A stretch of 64,000 nt of DNA from Marinovum sp034669705 (GTDB lineage Bacteria; Pseudomonadota; Alphaproteobacteria; Rhodobacterales; Rhodobacteraceae). The position numbers and the translations under genes are program-made. The stretch covers positions 25,304-89,303 of the forward strand of contig NZ_JAXMOR010000020.1 of NCBI RefSeq assembly GCF_034669705.1, written 5' to 3'. Below, one piece after another: positions 1 to 8,255 of the stretch (the first letter of the stretch is position 1; each line of letters begins with the position of its first letter). The notes under the pieces are model-generated. The model searched no databases, was not told the DNA's origin, and was given only the letters and a program-made list of their open reading frames with translations.

Positions 1-24
1 TTTTTCCATCAGAAAATATTAAAC

Positions 25-41
25 GTAAACAGTTTGTTAAC
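25..41. promoter_or_regulatory. candidate activator-binding motif (UAS) upstream of the monooxygenase operon
   Basis: The 17-bp element GTAAACAGTTTGTTAAC lies about 40 bp upstream of the -24 box at 80-95. A related 17-mer (12 of 17 positions identical, both of the form GTWAAC...YTAAC) occurs at 14422-14438, before the gene next to the sigma-54 activator. Activators of the AcoR/MimR family bind upstream of the promoters they serve, so this could be their site. The window begins only 24 bp upstream, so further sites may be missing. Confidence 0.3.
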
Positions 42-79
42 GCGACACCGACGCCGTTTCTTCGCCCCAGCCCCAATTC

Positions 80-95
80 TGGAACCTGCCTTGCC
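80..95 (+). promoter_or_regulatory. sigma-54 (-24/-12) promoter of the monooxygenase operon
   Basis: TGGAAC-N5-TTGCC has GG and GC dinucleotides exactly 10 bp apart, the geometry required by RpoN holoenzyme (consensus TGGCAC-N5-TTGCW, with one changed base in the -24 box and C instead of A/T as the final base). Predicted transcription would begin near 106, giving a leader of about 165 nt before the hydroxylase start at 271. A bacterial enhancer-binding protein gene closes the same gene cluster (15021-17018), which fits sigma-54 control. The leader shows no recognised riboswitch. Confidence 0.7.
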
Positions 96-270
96 ACAAG
101 AAAGGCACAAGACGCGGCGCTCGCCACACCGGGCGGCTCGAAGAACGAAGGACAGGGGGCGACCCCGGCAACCTTTGCCGAGAACCGGCGCCGCGAGGCG
201 CTCAAACGAAACGGCAAAAGCCGCCAACAGGCCGGGCGACCGGCCGCAGAGCTGTAAGGAGGCTCATGGC

Positions 271-1935
271 ATGACTTTGACGCTTAACAAGATCACGTCG
301 CAACGGGGTATCTCGGTTGGGGAGGCCACCAAGAAGATCTCCGACCTGGGATGGAACCCGTCCTACGTTCAGGAAGCCAGCACCTTCCCCACCGACTACA
401 AGATCACCAAGGCCCCGCGCGACCCGATGAAACAGGTCCTGCGCTCCTACTTCCCGATGGAAGAGGAAAAGGACAACCGGGTCTACGGCGCGCTCGACGC
501 GGCCCTTCGCGGCGACATGTTCCGCAACGTCGAACCGCGCTGGATCGAGTGGATGAAGCTGTTCCTCGCGATCATTCCGTTTCCCGAGATCTCGGCCGCG
601 CGGTCGATGGCCATGGTGGCGCGCCTGTCGCCGGGCGAGGACCTGCGCACCGGCTTCACCATGCAGATGGTCGATGAATTCCGCCACTCCACGATCCAGA
701 TGAACCTCAAGAAATGGTACATGGAGAACTACATCGACCCGGCCGGCTTCGACATCACCGAAGAAGCCTTCGGCAAGTGCTATGCCACCACCATCGGCCG
801 CCAGTTCGGCGAGGGGTTCATCACCGGCGACACCATGACCGCCGCCTGCATGTACCTGACCGTGGTCGCGGAAACCGCCTTCACCAACACGCTCTTCGTG
901 GCCATGCCCTCGGAAGCCGCCCGCAACGGCGACTATGCGCTGCCCACGGTGTTCCTGTCGGTGCAGTCGGATGAAAGCCGCCACATCGGCAATGGTCACT
1001 CGCTGCTGATGGCGGCGCTGAAAGAGCCGGAGAACCACCTGCTTCTGGAACGCGACCTGCGCTATGCCTTCTGGCAGAACCACGCGATCGTGGACGCAGC
1101 GATCGGGACGTTCATCGAATACGGCACCACCAACCGCGACAAGGAAAAGGAATCCTACGCGGAGATGTGGCACCGCTGGATCTTCGAGGACTACTACCGG
1201 ACCTACATGCTGCCGCTCGAGAAATACGGCGTGAAGGTGCACCACGACGACGTGCAGGAAGCCTGGAAGCGGATCACTGAGAAAAACTACGTCCACAAGG
1301 TCGCGCAGTTCTTTGCCGTCGGCTGGCCGGTCAACTTCTGGCGCATCGAGGCGCAGACCGAGAAGGACTTCGAGTGGTTCGAGCACAAGTACCCGGGCTG
1401 GTACGCCGAGTTCGGCGAGTTCTGGAAATGGTACGCCAAGCTCAGCAAGCCGGGCGAGACCGTCGTCACCTTCAACCAGGACACCGGCTATGTCTATCCG
1501 CACCGCTGCTGGTCCTGCCTCGTGCCCTGCCTGATCCGTGAGGACATGGTGGTCGACGAGATCGACGGCGAGTTGCACACATTTGCGCATGAGCTGGATC
1601 GCTGGACGGCCGTGGAAGCCTTTGCCGACGAATATCAGGGCCGGCCGACGCCTGCGATGGGCAAGTTCTCGGGCAAGCGCGAGTGGGAAAGTGTCTACGA
1701 CGGCTGGGATCTCGCGGATGCGATCAAGGACCTCAACTTCGTCCGCGACGACGGCGAGACCCTGACCGCCCAGCCGCACCTGCGCTTCGACGACAAGGAA
1801 ATGTGGAAGCTGGAACACGTCCGCGGCCACACCCTGCGGTCGCCGCTGAACATGCTGCGCGGCATGAACGAGACCGACCGGGCGGCGCATATCGCCGAGT
1901 ACCAGGCGGGCTTCACCATCAATCCCTGCAACTGA
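271..1935 (+). CDS. mimA: soluble diiron monooxygenase, hydroxylase large (alpha) subunit, Mim/propane type
   Basis: This 554-aa protein is the oxygen-activating subunit of a soluble diiron monooxygenase and would hydroxylate a small substrate such as propane, acetone or phenol in the cytoplasm. All six expected iron ligands are visible: E106, E136-x2-H139 (DEFRH), E201 and E235-x2-H238 (DESRH). Their spacing (30, 3, 62, 34, 3) is identical to that of methane monooxygenase MmoX. Length matches the Mim/Prm family (about 540-550 aa). An in-frame extension back to 34 exists, but AAGGAGG at 256-262 sits 8 nt before the ATG at 271, so 271 is chosen. Gene order large-reductase-small-coupling is that of mimABCD/prmABCD. 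Substrate cannot be read from sequence. Confidence 0.93.
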   Translation: MTLTLNKITSQRGISVGEATKKISDLGWNPSYVQEASTFPTDYKITKAPRDPMKQVLRSYFPMEEEKDNRVYGALDAALRGDMFRNVEPRWIEWMKLFLAIIPFPEISAARSMAMVARLSPGEDLRTGFTMQMVDEFRHSTIQMNLKKWYMENYIDPAGFDITEEAFGKCYATTIGRQFGEGFITGDTMTAACMYLTVVAETAFTNTLFVAMPSEAARNGDYALPTVFLSVQSDESRHIGNGHSLLMAALKEPENHLLLERDLRYAFWQNHAIVDAAIGTFIEYGTTNRDKEKESYAEMWHRWIFEDYYRTYMLPLEKYGVKVHHDDVQEAWKRITEKNYVHKVAQFFAVGWPVNFWRIEAQTEKDFEWFEHKYPGWYAEFGEFWKWYAKLSKPGETVVTFNQDTGYVYPHRCWSCLVPCLIREDMVVDEIDGELHTFAHELDRWTAVEAFADEYQGRPTPAMGKFSGKREWESVYDGWDLADAIKDLNFVRDDGETLTAQPHLRFDDKEMWKLEHVRGHTLRSPLNMLRGMNETDRAAHIAEYQAGFTINPCN

Positions 1936-2011
1936 TCACCAATCGCGGGGGCCGCGCCCGGCCCCCGCACCCCGGCGCGCCACAGGGCGCACCGATGAAA
2001 GGGAGGACACG

Positions 2012-3070
2012 ATGACGGACATATACAACGTCCGATTGGAACCGGTCGGTGTGGAATTCGAGGTCGAGGACGGCGAATACATCCTCGATGCCGCGTTCCG
2101 CCAGGGCATCGCCCTGCCGCACGGCTGCAAGGAGGGGCAGTGCTCGGCCTGCAAATGCGTTCAGCTCGACGGCGAGACCGAGATGGAGAAATACTCGACC
2201 TTCGCGCTGAGCGACATGGAGAAGGAGGGAGGCCACATCCTGATGTGCCGGTCGCTGGCGCTCAGCGACGTCGACATCGAGCTGCTCAATTTCGACGAGG
2301 AGGTGCTGTCGAAATCGATCCCTGTCAAGCAGTTCTCGGGCAGGATCACCGATTTCCAGAAACTCACCCATGACATTCGCGGGGTCCAGATCGAACTGGA
2401 TGCGCCTTTGAAATTCTGGGCGGGCCAATATGTCGACATCACCGTCAAAACCGAAGAAGGGGAGGAGATTACACGCTCGTTCTCCATGGCAAATCCGCCG
2501 AGCGAAGCCCAGAAACTCGGCTTCATCATCAAGAAGTACCCCGACGGACGATTCAGCAACGAGCTCGACGACGGCGGCATCAAGGCCGGAGCAGAGGTCA
2601 GCGTCGAAGGACCCTACGGGATGTGCTTCCGACGCGAAGAGCGATCGGGACCGGTGATCCTGGTCGGCGCGGGCTCGGGCATGTCGCCGGTCTGGTCGAT
2701 CCTCAACGATCACGTCGCCAGCGGCGAGGACCGGCCGGTCTATTTCTACTATGGCGCCCGCTCGCAGGCCGATCTGTTCAAGCTCGACGAGATCAAGGCG
2801 ATCACCGAGGCCAACCCCAACGTCCAGTTCATCCCGGTTCTGAGCCACGAAGACGAGGCGGGTGACTGGCAGGGCGCGCGGGGCTTCGTGCACGAATATG
2901 TCGACAGCCACCTGAAGGAGCTGGGGATCGACGGCGACGGCGATGTCTATGCCTGCGGTCCGCCGCCGATGATCGACGCGCTGACCCCGGTGCTCTTCAT
3001 GCACGACTTCGACACCGACCGCATCTTCTTCGACAAGTTCACCCCCACTTCCGGTTCTTCGGCCCACTGA
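2012..3070 (+). CDS. mimB: monooxygenase reductase component, [2Fe-2S]/FAD/NADH
   Basis: This 352-aa reductase passes electrons from NAD(P)H through FAD and a plant-type [2Fe-2S] cluster to the diiron hydroxylase. The N-terminal ferredoxin domain shows C39, C44, C47 and C79 in the C-x4-C-x2-C-x~30-C pattern. An FAD-binding domain with RSFSMANPP follows near residue 155, then an NAD-binding domain with VGAGSGMSPVWS near 220. The start has a clear AAAGGGAGG ribosome site. It lies 76 bp behind the large subunit and 47 bp before the small subunit, as in other mim/prm clusters. Confidence 0.92.
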   Translation: MTDIYNVRLEPVGVEFEVEDGEYILDAAFRQGIALPHGCKEGQCSACKCVQLDGETEMEKYSTFALSDMEKEGGHILMCRSLALSDVDIELLNFDEEVLSKSIPVKQFSGRITDFQKLTHDIRGVQIELDAPLKFWAGQYVDITVKTEEGEEITRSFSMANPPSEAQKLGFIIKKYPDGRFSNELDDGGIKAGAEVSVEGPYGMCFRREERSGPVILVGAGSGMSPVWSILNDHVASGEDRPVYFYYGARSQADLFKLDEIKAITEANPNVQFIPVLSHEDEAGDWQGARGFVHEYVDSHLKELGIDGDGDVYACGPPPMIDALTPVLFMHDFDTDRIFFDKFTPTSGSSAH

Positions 3071-3117
3071 GACGGGCCGAACGCTAGTGACGTGAACCAA
3101 ACCCAAGGGAGGCACCC

Positions 3118-4179
3118 ATGCCAGCAACATCAAGCTCAGTCGGATCCGGCGCTGCCGGCGCGGCGCAATTCGCCGGTTCGAAAAGCCGCAAGTACAATTA
3201 CTTCGAGCCGCGCGGCAAACGCGCGACACATTACGAGGACGTCACCGTCGACGTGCAACCCGATCCCGAACGCTACCTGATCCAGAACTGGATCATCGAG
3301 TTCGAGGGCGGCAAGGGCGGTGGCGCCTACCAGAAGGGCAGCACCGCGGCGCTGTCGTCGAACTGGCACGCCTTCCGCGCGCCCGATCAGGAGTGGGAGC
3401 GCACCCACTACCAGCGCCAGTCGAAGATCGAGACCATGGTGCAGGCGGTGATCGCCAACGCCCGCAAGGCCGGCGCGCACAAGGTCTTTGACAAGGCCTG
3501 GCAGACCGTCCTGCAAAAACACCTTGGCGCATGGAAACATGCGGAGTTCGGCCTTGGCACCTCGCTCATGCAGGCGCAGCGCTATGGCTACACCCAGATG
3601 ATCAACAACGCCACGTTGACCAACTCGTCCTACAAGATGCGCCTGACCCAGGACATCACGCTCTACCTTGCCGAGATCGGCATGGACATCGACGGCTGGA
3701 ACGACGAGCTCGGCAAGACCACCTGGCTGGAAGATCCGATGTGGCAGCCCTGCCGCGAGGCGATCGAGACGATCATGGGCTCGGAGGATTATCTCGAGCA
3801 GTATTTCGCCATCAACATCGTCTTCGAGCCGCTCGTGGGCGAGCTGATCCGCTCGGGCTTCTTCATGCAGGCGGCGGCGGCCAACAACGACTTCATCACC
3901 CCGCCGGTGATCTCGGCCGCCGAGGCCGACTATGAGCGCAACCTCGCCAATACCGTCGACCTGATCTACCTGCTGGCCCACGAGGAAGAGCACGGCGCCC
4001 ACAACCGCGCGCTCTTCAAGTCGTGGCTCGCCAAGCATGGGGACCTGGCCGAGAAGGCCGCCGCCGCGCTGCAGCCGATCTGGTCGCAGCCGCATTCCAA
4101 GCCGGTCTCCTTCGAAGATGTCAAAGCCGTCTCGAAAGAACGCCTTGACCGGATCGTCGGCGAGCTGGGGCTCGAATAA
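3118..4179 (+). CDS. mimC: monooxygenase hydroxylase small (beta) subunit
   Basis: The 353-aa protein is the ferritin-like structural beta subunit that pairs with the large subunit to form the hydroxylase dimer. It has the family hallmarks YNYFEPRGKRATHYEDVTVDV at the N-terminus (the span covers roughly residues 24-44) and a long helical core, and it carries no complete pair of E-x2-H iron sites, as expected for the non-catalytic subunit. AAGGGAGG precedes the ATG at 3118. It is co-oriented with and closely spaced to the reductase and coupling genes. Assignment rests on fold-type sequence features plus cluster position. Confidence 0.9.
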   Translation: MPATSSSVGSGAAGAAQFAGSKSRKYNYFEPRGKRATHYEDVTVDVQPDPERYLIQNWIIEFEGGKGGGAYQKGSTAALSSNWHAFRAPDQEWERTHYQRQSKIETMVQAVIANARKAGAHKVFDKAWQTVLQKHLGAWKHAEFGLGTSLMQAQRYGYTQMINNATLTNSSYKMRLTQDITLYLAEIGMDIDGWNDELGKTTWLEDPMWQPCREAIETIMGSEDYLEQYFAINIVFEPLVGELIRSGFFMQAAAANNDFITPPVISAAEADYERNLANTVDLIYLLAHEEEHGAHNRALFKSWLAKHGDLAEKAAAALQPIWSQPHSKPVSFEDVKAVSKERLDRIVGELGLE

Positions 4180-4200
4180 CCTTCTGAAAGGAATAGAGAT

Positions 4201-4575
4201 ATGTCCACCGTAGCGCGCAATGCGTCCAACCAGAACATCTTCAAGTCGATGAAGGACATCGACCTGACCTCGCGCGAGGTCTCGCACCAGTGCGGCGTCA
4301 CCATGAACGACAGCGTCGAGGCCCGCGCCATCGCCGAGTTCATGGAAGAGAACGACCCCAAGGTGACGGTGACCTACAATCCGGCCACCATCCGCATCGA
4401 CGGCGAGGGCAAGCTGATCTTCAAGATGGACGAGATCACCGAGTACCTCGGCCGCGAGATGACCGCCGAGACCTTCGAGGTCAACACCTCCACCCACTAC
4501 GGCCGGATGGTGCGGATCGACGACGACACCGTGATCCTGTTCGGCGACATGAACGAGGTCATGGAATTCATCTGA
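4201..4575 (+). CDS. mimD: monooxygenase coupling/effector protein (MmoB/DmpM family)
   Basis: The 124-aa protein lacks cofactors and Cys clusters. It would bind the hydroxylase to gate substrate and oxygen access and tune coupling of NADH oxidation to hydroxylation. The middle section with VTVTYNPATIRIDGEGKL and the strand-rich C-terminus are typical of MmoB/DmpM regulators. An AAAGGAAT ribosome site lies 7-8 nt before the ATG, only 21 bp after the small subunit, implying co-translation with it. Length is slightly above that of phenol hydroxylase DmpM (about 90 aa) and near other Mim/Prm coupling proteins. Confidence 0.9.
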   Translation: MSTVARNASNQNIFKSMKDIDLTSREVSHQCGVTMNDSVEARAIAEFMEENDPKVTVTYNPATIRIDGEGKLIFKMDEITEYLGREMTAETFEVNTSTHYGRMVRIDDDTVILFGDMNEVMEFI

Positions 4576-4669
4576 TCGGCCCCCCGCGCCTCAGATGACA
4601 GGCTCCGGGGCCAGACACCCCCGGCCCCGGAGCCGCAGACAACTCAGCCACACGCAAGGGAGGGACAAA

Positions 4670-5695
4670 ATGTACACGACCAAGGACGGAAAAGAGATCT
4701 TCGTGCTCGACGGCCACACCCACTTCTGGGACGGCAGCCCCGAGAACCAGCGCAACGTGCACGGCAAGCAGTTCATCGACTGCTTCTATGCCTACCACAC
4801 CAACCTCAGCCCGCCGGAAGAACTGTGGGAAAAGGCGAAGTTCGACAAGCAGACCGAGAATGACATCTATCGCGACCTGTTCGTCGACGGGCCCAACGAC
4901 ATGGCGATCATCCAGACCACGGTTCTGAGCGACTTCTACAAGAACGGCTTCGGCTGCCTGGAACGCTCGAACGAGATGGCCAAGCGCCATCCCGAGCGCT
5001 TCATCGTCAACGGCAGCTTCGATCCCCGCGACGGCGAGAAGGCGCTGGAGTACATCCACTACATGAAGGAGACCTACGACATCTCCGGCGTGAAGATGTA
5101 CACCGCGGAGTGGAACGGCGACAGCAAGGGCTGGGCGCTGAACGATCCCGCCGCCTACAAGTGCTTCGAGCTCTGCGACAAGCTGGGCATCAAGAATATC
5201 CACGTCCACAAGGGCCCGACGATCATCCCGCTGTCGAAGGACGCCTTCAGCGTCGATGACGTGGATTACGCCGCCACCGACTTCCAGAACCTCAACTGGA
5301 TCGTCGAGCATTGCGGTCTGCCGCGGCTGGATGATTTCTGCTGGATCGCGACGCAGGAGACCAACGTCTATGCCGGTCTTGCCGTGGCGATGCCCTTCAT
5401 CCACTCGCGCCCGCGCTATTTCGGCGAGGTCATGGCGGAGCTGCTGTGGTGGGTCGGGGAGGACAAGATCCTGTTCGGCTCGGATTACGCCATCTGGACG
5501 CCGAAGTGGCTGGTCGAGAAGTTCATGGACTACCAGATCCCCGAGGACATCTCGGCCGAGCGCGGCGGCGTGCAGCTGACCGACGAGATCAAGGAGAAGA
5601 TCCTCGGTCTGAACGCGGCCAGGCTCTACGACATCGACGTCGCGGCCAAAAAGGCGCAACTCGCCGGGTCTCCCGTGCAGATCGCGGCGGAGTAG
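4670..5695 (+). CDS. amidohydrolase-2 family protein of the monooxygenase cluster
   Basis: The 341-aa protein is a TIM-barrel metal-dependent hydrolase of the amidohydrolase_2/decarboxylase group. The first-strand metal motif H16-T-H18 is visible in LDGHTHFWDG, IHVHKG occurs near residue 178 and GSDYAIW supplies the late aspartate. ATG 4670 is chosen because AAGGGAGGGAC lies immediately upstream; an extension to 4595 has no ribosome site. Homologous genes sit at this place in actinobacterial mim/prm clusters, where their role is unresolved: it could act on a pathway intermediate or in enzyme maturation. Reaction not assigned. Confidence 0.85.
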   Translation: MYTTKDGKEIFVLDGHTHFWDGSPENQRNVHGKQFIDCFYAYHTNLSPPEELWEKAKFDKQTENDIYRDLFVDGPNDMAIIQTTVLSDFYKNGFGCLERSNEMAKRHPERFIVNGSFDPRDGEKALEYIHYMKETYDISGVKMYTAEWNGDSKGWALNDPAAYKCFELCDKLGIKNIHVHKGPTIIPLSKDAFSVDDVDYAATDFQNLNWIVEHCGLPRLDDFCWIATQETNVYAGLAVAMPFIHSRPRYFGEVMAELLWWVGEDKILFGSDYAIWTPKWLVEKFMDYQIPEDISAERGGVQLTDEIKEKILGLNAARLYDIDVAAKKAQLAGSPVQIAAE

Positions 5696-5699
5696 ACCG

Positions 5700-6503
5700 A
5701 TGCTGGTAGCAACCCTGCAAAAGGAGCTGGAGCTCGAGGTCTGGGAGCGTCTTGACGGCGTGACCGACCCCGAACTCGACGAGCCGATCACCGACATGGG
5801 CTTTGTCGAAGAGGTTCAGGTGACCGAGGCCGGACAGGTGCGGGTGGCGTTTCGCCTCCCCACCTACTGGTGCTCGCCCAACTTTGCCTTTCTCATGGCC
5901 TTCGGCATTCGCCGCGAGGTGATGGCACTGCCCTGGGTGACCGCGGCCGAGGTGCAGCTCAACGATCACTGCTTCGGCGACAAGGTCAATGAGGGCGTCA
6001 ACAGCGGCCGCGAATTCCAGAGCATCTTCGCGGAGTACTGCGACGGGGCCCGGCTTGACGAGGTGGTCGATACCTTCCTCGCAAAGGCCTACGACCGGCG
6101 GCAGGAGACGGTGCTCTTGGGCCTCCAGGCCATGGGGCACCGCGCCGAAGAGATCGTCGCGATGACGCTGGGCCAGTTGCGCCGGGTCGATTTCACCGGC
6201 GAAGAGGAGCTGCGGCAATTGCCGCGCTACCTCGAACTGCTGGCGGCGCAGGGACTGGCCACGGAGCCGGCCGATCTCGCCTTCCCGACCTGGGACGGCG
6301 ACGAGATCGAGACGCAGGCACTGAGCGACCATCTCGCGAAGCTGCGCAGCACCCGGATCAACATGGAGTTCAACGGCGCGCTGTGCCGGGGGCTCGCCAA
6401 GACCCGCTACAAGGAGGTCGAGATCGGGCCCGAGGGGCCGCAGCTGATCGACTTCATCGCCGGGCGGGTGCCGCCCCGCGAGGATGGCGCGACCGCCGGC
6501 TGA
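5700..6503 (+). CDS. DUF59/MIP18-like protein with long C-terminal extension
   Basis: The 267-aa protein begins with a DUF59-like module (ERLDGVTDPELDEPITDMGF, then LPTYWCSPNFA), the domain of PaaD and SufT/MIP18 factors that help insert iron or iron-sulfur centres. The remaining ~160 residues resemble nothing I recognise and hold three further Cys (in NDHCFG, AEYCDG, GALCRG). It starts 4 nt after the amidohydrolase stop, so the two are probably translationally coupled. In context a role in metal-centre assembly of the diiron hydroxylase is a reasonable inference. Twice the usual DUF59 length is the notable feature. Confidence 0.8.
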   Translation: MLVATLQKELELEVWERLDGVTDPELDEPITDMGFVEEVQVTEAGQVRVAFRLPTYWCSPNFAFLMAFGIRREVMALPWVTAAEVQLNDHCFGDKVNEGVNSGREFQSIFAEYCDGARLDEVVDTFLAKAYDRRQETVLLGLQAMGHRAEEIVAMTLGQLRRVDFTGEEELRQLPRYLELLAAQGLATEPADLAFPTWDGDEIETQALSDHLAKLRSTRINMEFNGALCRGLAKTRYKEVEIGPEGPQLIDFIAGRVPPREDGATAG

Positions 6504-6569
6504 CAGGCTGGCATCAGGTGAAATTCACAGGGAGGACGCCCCGCATCCGCGGCGGCGCAGGAGGAAGAT

Positions 6570-8201
6570 ATGGCTAAACTCATGGTACACGGCAAGACCG
6601 CCCGCAATTGCCTGGCCCGCGGCGTGGCGCGGCTCGCGGCGGCGGTGGAACCCACCCTCGGTCCGAAGGGGCTGAACGCGATGGTCGACCGGCCGGTCGG
6701 CACGCCGCTGGTCACCCGCGACGGCGTCTCCATCGCCTGCGAGATCGAGCTCAATGACCGGTTCGAGAACATGGGCGCGCAGGTGGTCCGCGAGGTCTCG
6801 ATGCAGACCAACGACGTGGCCGGCGACGGCACCACCACCGCGATCGTTCTGGCCAACGCCCTGATCCAGCGCGGCGTCGACCTGACCGACAATGGCGTCA
6901 AGCCGGTGGACCTCTGCAAGGGCATCGACCTTGCGGTCTCGCGCGTGGTCGCCGCCATCGATGCCTCGTCGAAGAGCTGCGACGACCATCCGGAATACCT
7001 CGAGGCCGTGGCGCGGGTGTCCTCCACCGACCCCAAGCTGGGCGAACTGGTCGCCGAAGCCTTTCGCCGGGTGGGCCGCGACGGCGTGATCTCGGCCGAT
7101 TTCGGCGTCACCATCGAGACCACCATGGAGGTGGTCGAGGGCATGTCCTTCGAGCGTGGCTACATCTCGCACCACATGGTCACCGACCGCGAGAACATGG
7201 AAGCGGTGCTGCGCAAGCCGCTGATCCTGATGACCGATCAGAAGATCCTCAAGCCAGAGCTGCTCGACCCGGCGATTGCCATCGCCGAGGAAGAAGGCCG
7301 GCCGCTGCTGATCATCGCCGAGGAGATCGCGCCGGACGTGGTGGTCAAGCTGCTCGACAATGGCGGGGCCGGCAAGTTCCTGATCGTGCATCCGCCGGAA
7401 TACGGCCATTGGCGCACTGCGATGATGGACGACCTGGCGATCCTCACCGGCGGCCAGGTGCTCGCCCGCGACCTCGGCAAGAAGATCGAGAACGTCACCC
7501 GCGCGCAGCTCGGCGGCTGCGAGATGGTGCGCGCGCACGCCTCCGGCACCTCGATCCTGCGCGGCGAGGGCGACCCGGACGCGATCACGGCCCGCCGCAA
7601 TCAGGTGCAGCGCCAGCATGACAACGCGCCGCCCAACATCGACAAGGACAAGCTGCGCGAGCGGCTTTCCAAGCTGACCGGCGGCAGCGCGATCATCTAT
7701 GCCGGCGGCTTCACGCCGGTCGAGCAGAAGCGCACCATCCAGCTGATCGAAGACGCGCTCTGCGCGGTGCAGGCGGCTGCCGAGGATGGCGTGGTCGCCG
7801 GCGGCGGCACGGCGCTGGCGCAGATCGCCGACTGCCTCGATACGCTGGACGCGCTGGGCGACGTGGCCAAGGGCATCCAGCTGGTGCGCTCGATCCTCAC
7901 CGAACCGCTGCGGCGCATCGCCCGAAATGCCGGGGCCGACGTGGCAGCCATCGCCAAGGAGGTGTCCGAGGGTGCGGCCGGCCACGGCTACAACGCCGCC
8001 ACCGGCAGCTTCGGCGACATGTACGAAGCGGGCATCATCGATCCCGCCCGGGTGCCGGCCAGCGCCTTGGTCAACGCGGCCTCGGTCGCGACGCTGATCC
8101 TGACCACGGAAACCCTTGTCGGCGATCTGGCGGAAGGCGAGGCCGACCCGACCGAAGGCCCCGCCCGCGGCGGCGGCGCCGAGCTTCTGGGCCGCGCCTG
8201 A
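6570..8201 (+). CDS. mimG: dedicated GroEL-like chaperonin of the diiron monooxygenase
   Basis: A 543-aa group I chaperonin homologue. The ATP site is intact (TLGPKG near residue 30, GDGTTTA with D86, the equivalent of E. coli GroEL D87), but the sequence is divergent and ends in GGGAELLGRA instead of the usual Gly-Gly-Met repeat tail. No groES gene is nearby. In mycobacteria the chaperonin-like MimG encoded with mimABCD is needed to obtain soluble active hydroxylase (established for that family). The same function is inferred here from position. AGGAGGA precedes the ATG. Confidence 0.9.
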   Translation: MAKLMVHGKTARNCLARGVARLAAAVEPTLGPKGLNAMVDRPVGTPLVTRDGVSIACEIELNDRFENMGAQVVREVSMQTNDVAGDGTTTAIVLANALIQRGVDLTDNGVKPVDLCKGIDLAVSRVVAAIDASSKSCDDHPEYLEAVARVSSTDPKLGELVAEAFRRVGRDGVISADFGVTIETTMEVVEGMSFERGYISHHMVTDRENMEAVLRKPLILMTDQKILKPELLDPAIAIAEEEGRPLLIIAEEIAPDVVVKLLDNGGAGKFLIVHPPEYGHWRTAMMDDLAILTGGQVLARDLGKKIENVTRAQLGGCEMVRAHASGTSILRGEGDPDAITARRNQVQRQHDNAPPNIDKDKLRERLSKLTGGSAIIYAGGFTPVEQKRTIQLIEDALCAVQAAAEDGVVAGGGTALAQIADCLDTLDALGDVAKGIQLVRSILTEPLRRIARNAGADVAAIAKEVSEGAAGHGYNAATGSFGDMYEAGIIDPARVPASALVNAASVATLILTTETLVGDLAEGEADPTEGPARGGGAELLGRA

Positions 8202-8255
8202 CCATCTCGCGCCGGTCCGTCGGGGCCGGCGCAACCAGAGCAAAGGAATGAGACG

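Noticed and set aside
34..270. In-frame 79-codon extension of the large hydroxylase subunit
   Set aside because: It crosses the -24/-12 promoter, is Arg/Pro-rich low-complexity sequence, and the strong AAGGAGG before ATG 271 marks the true start.
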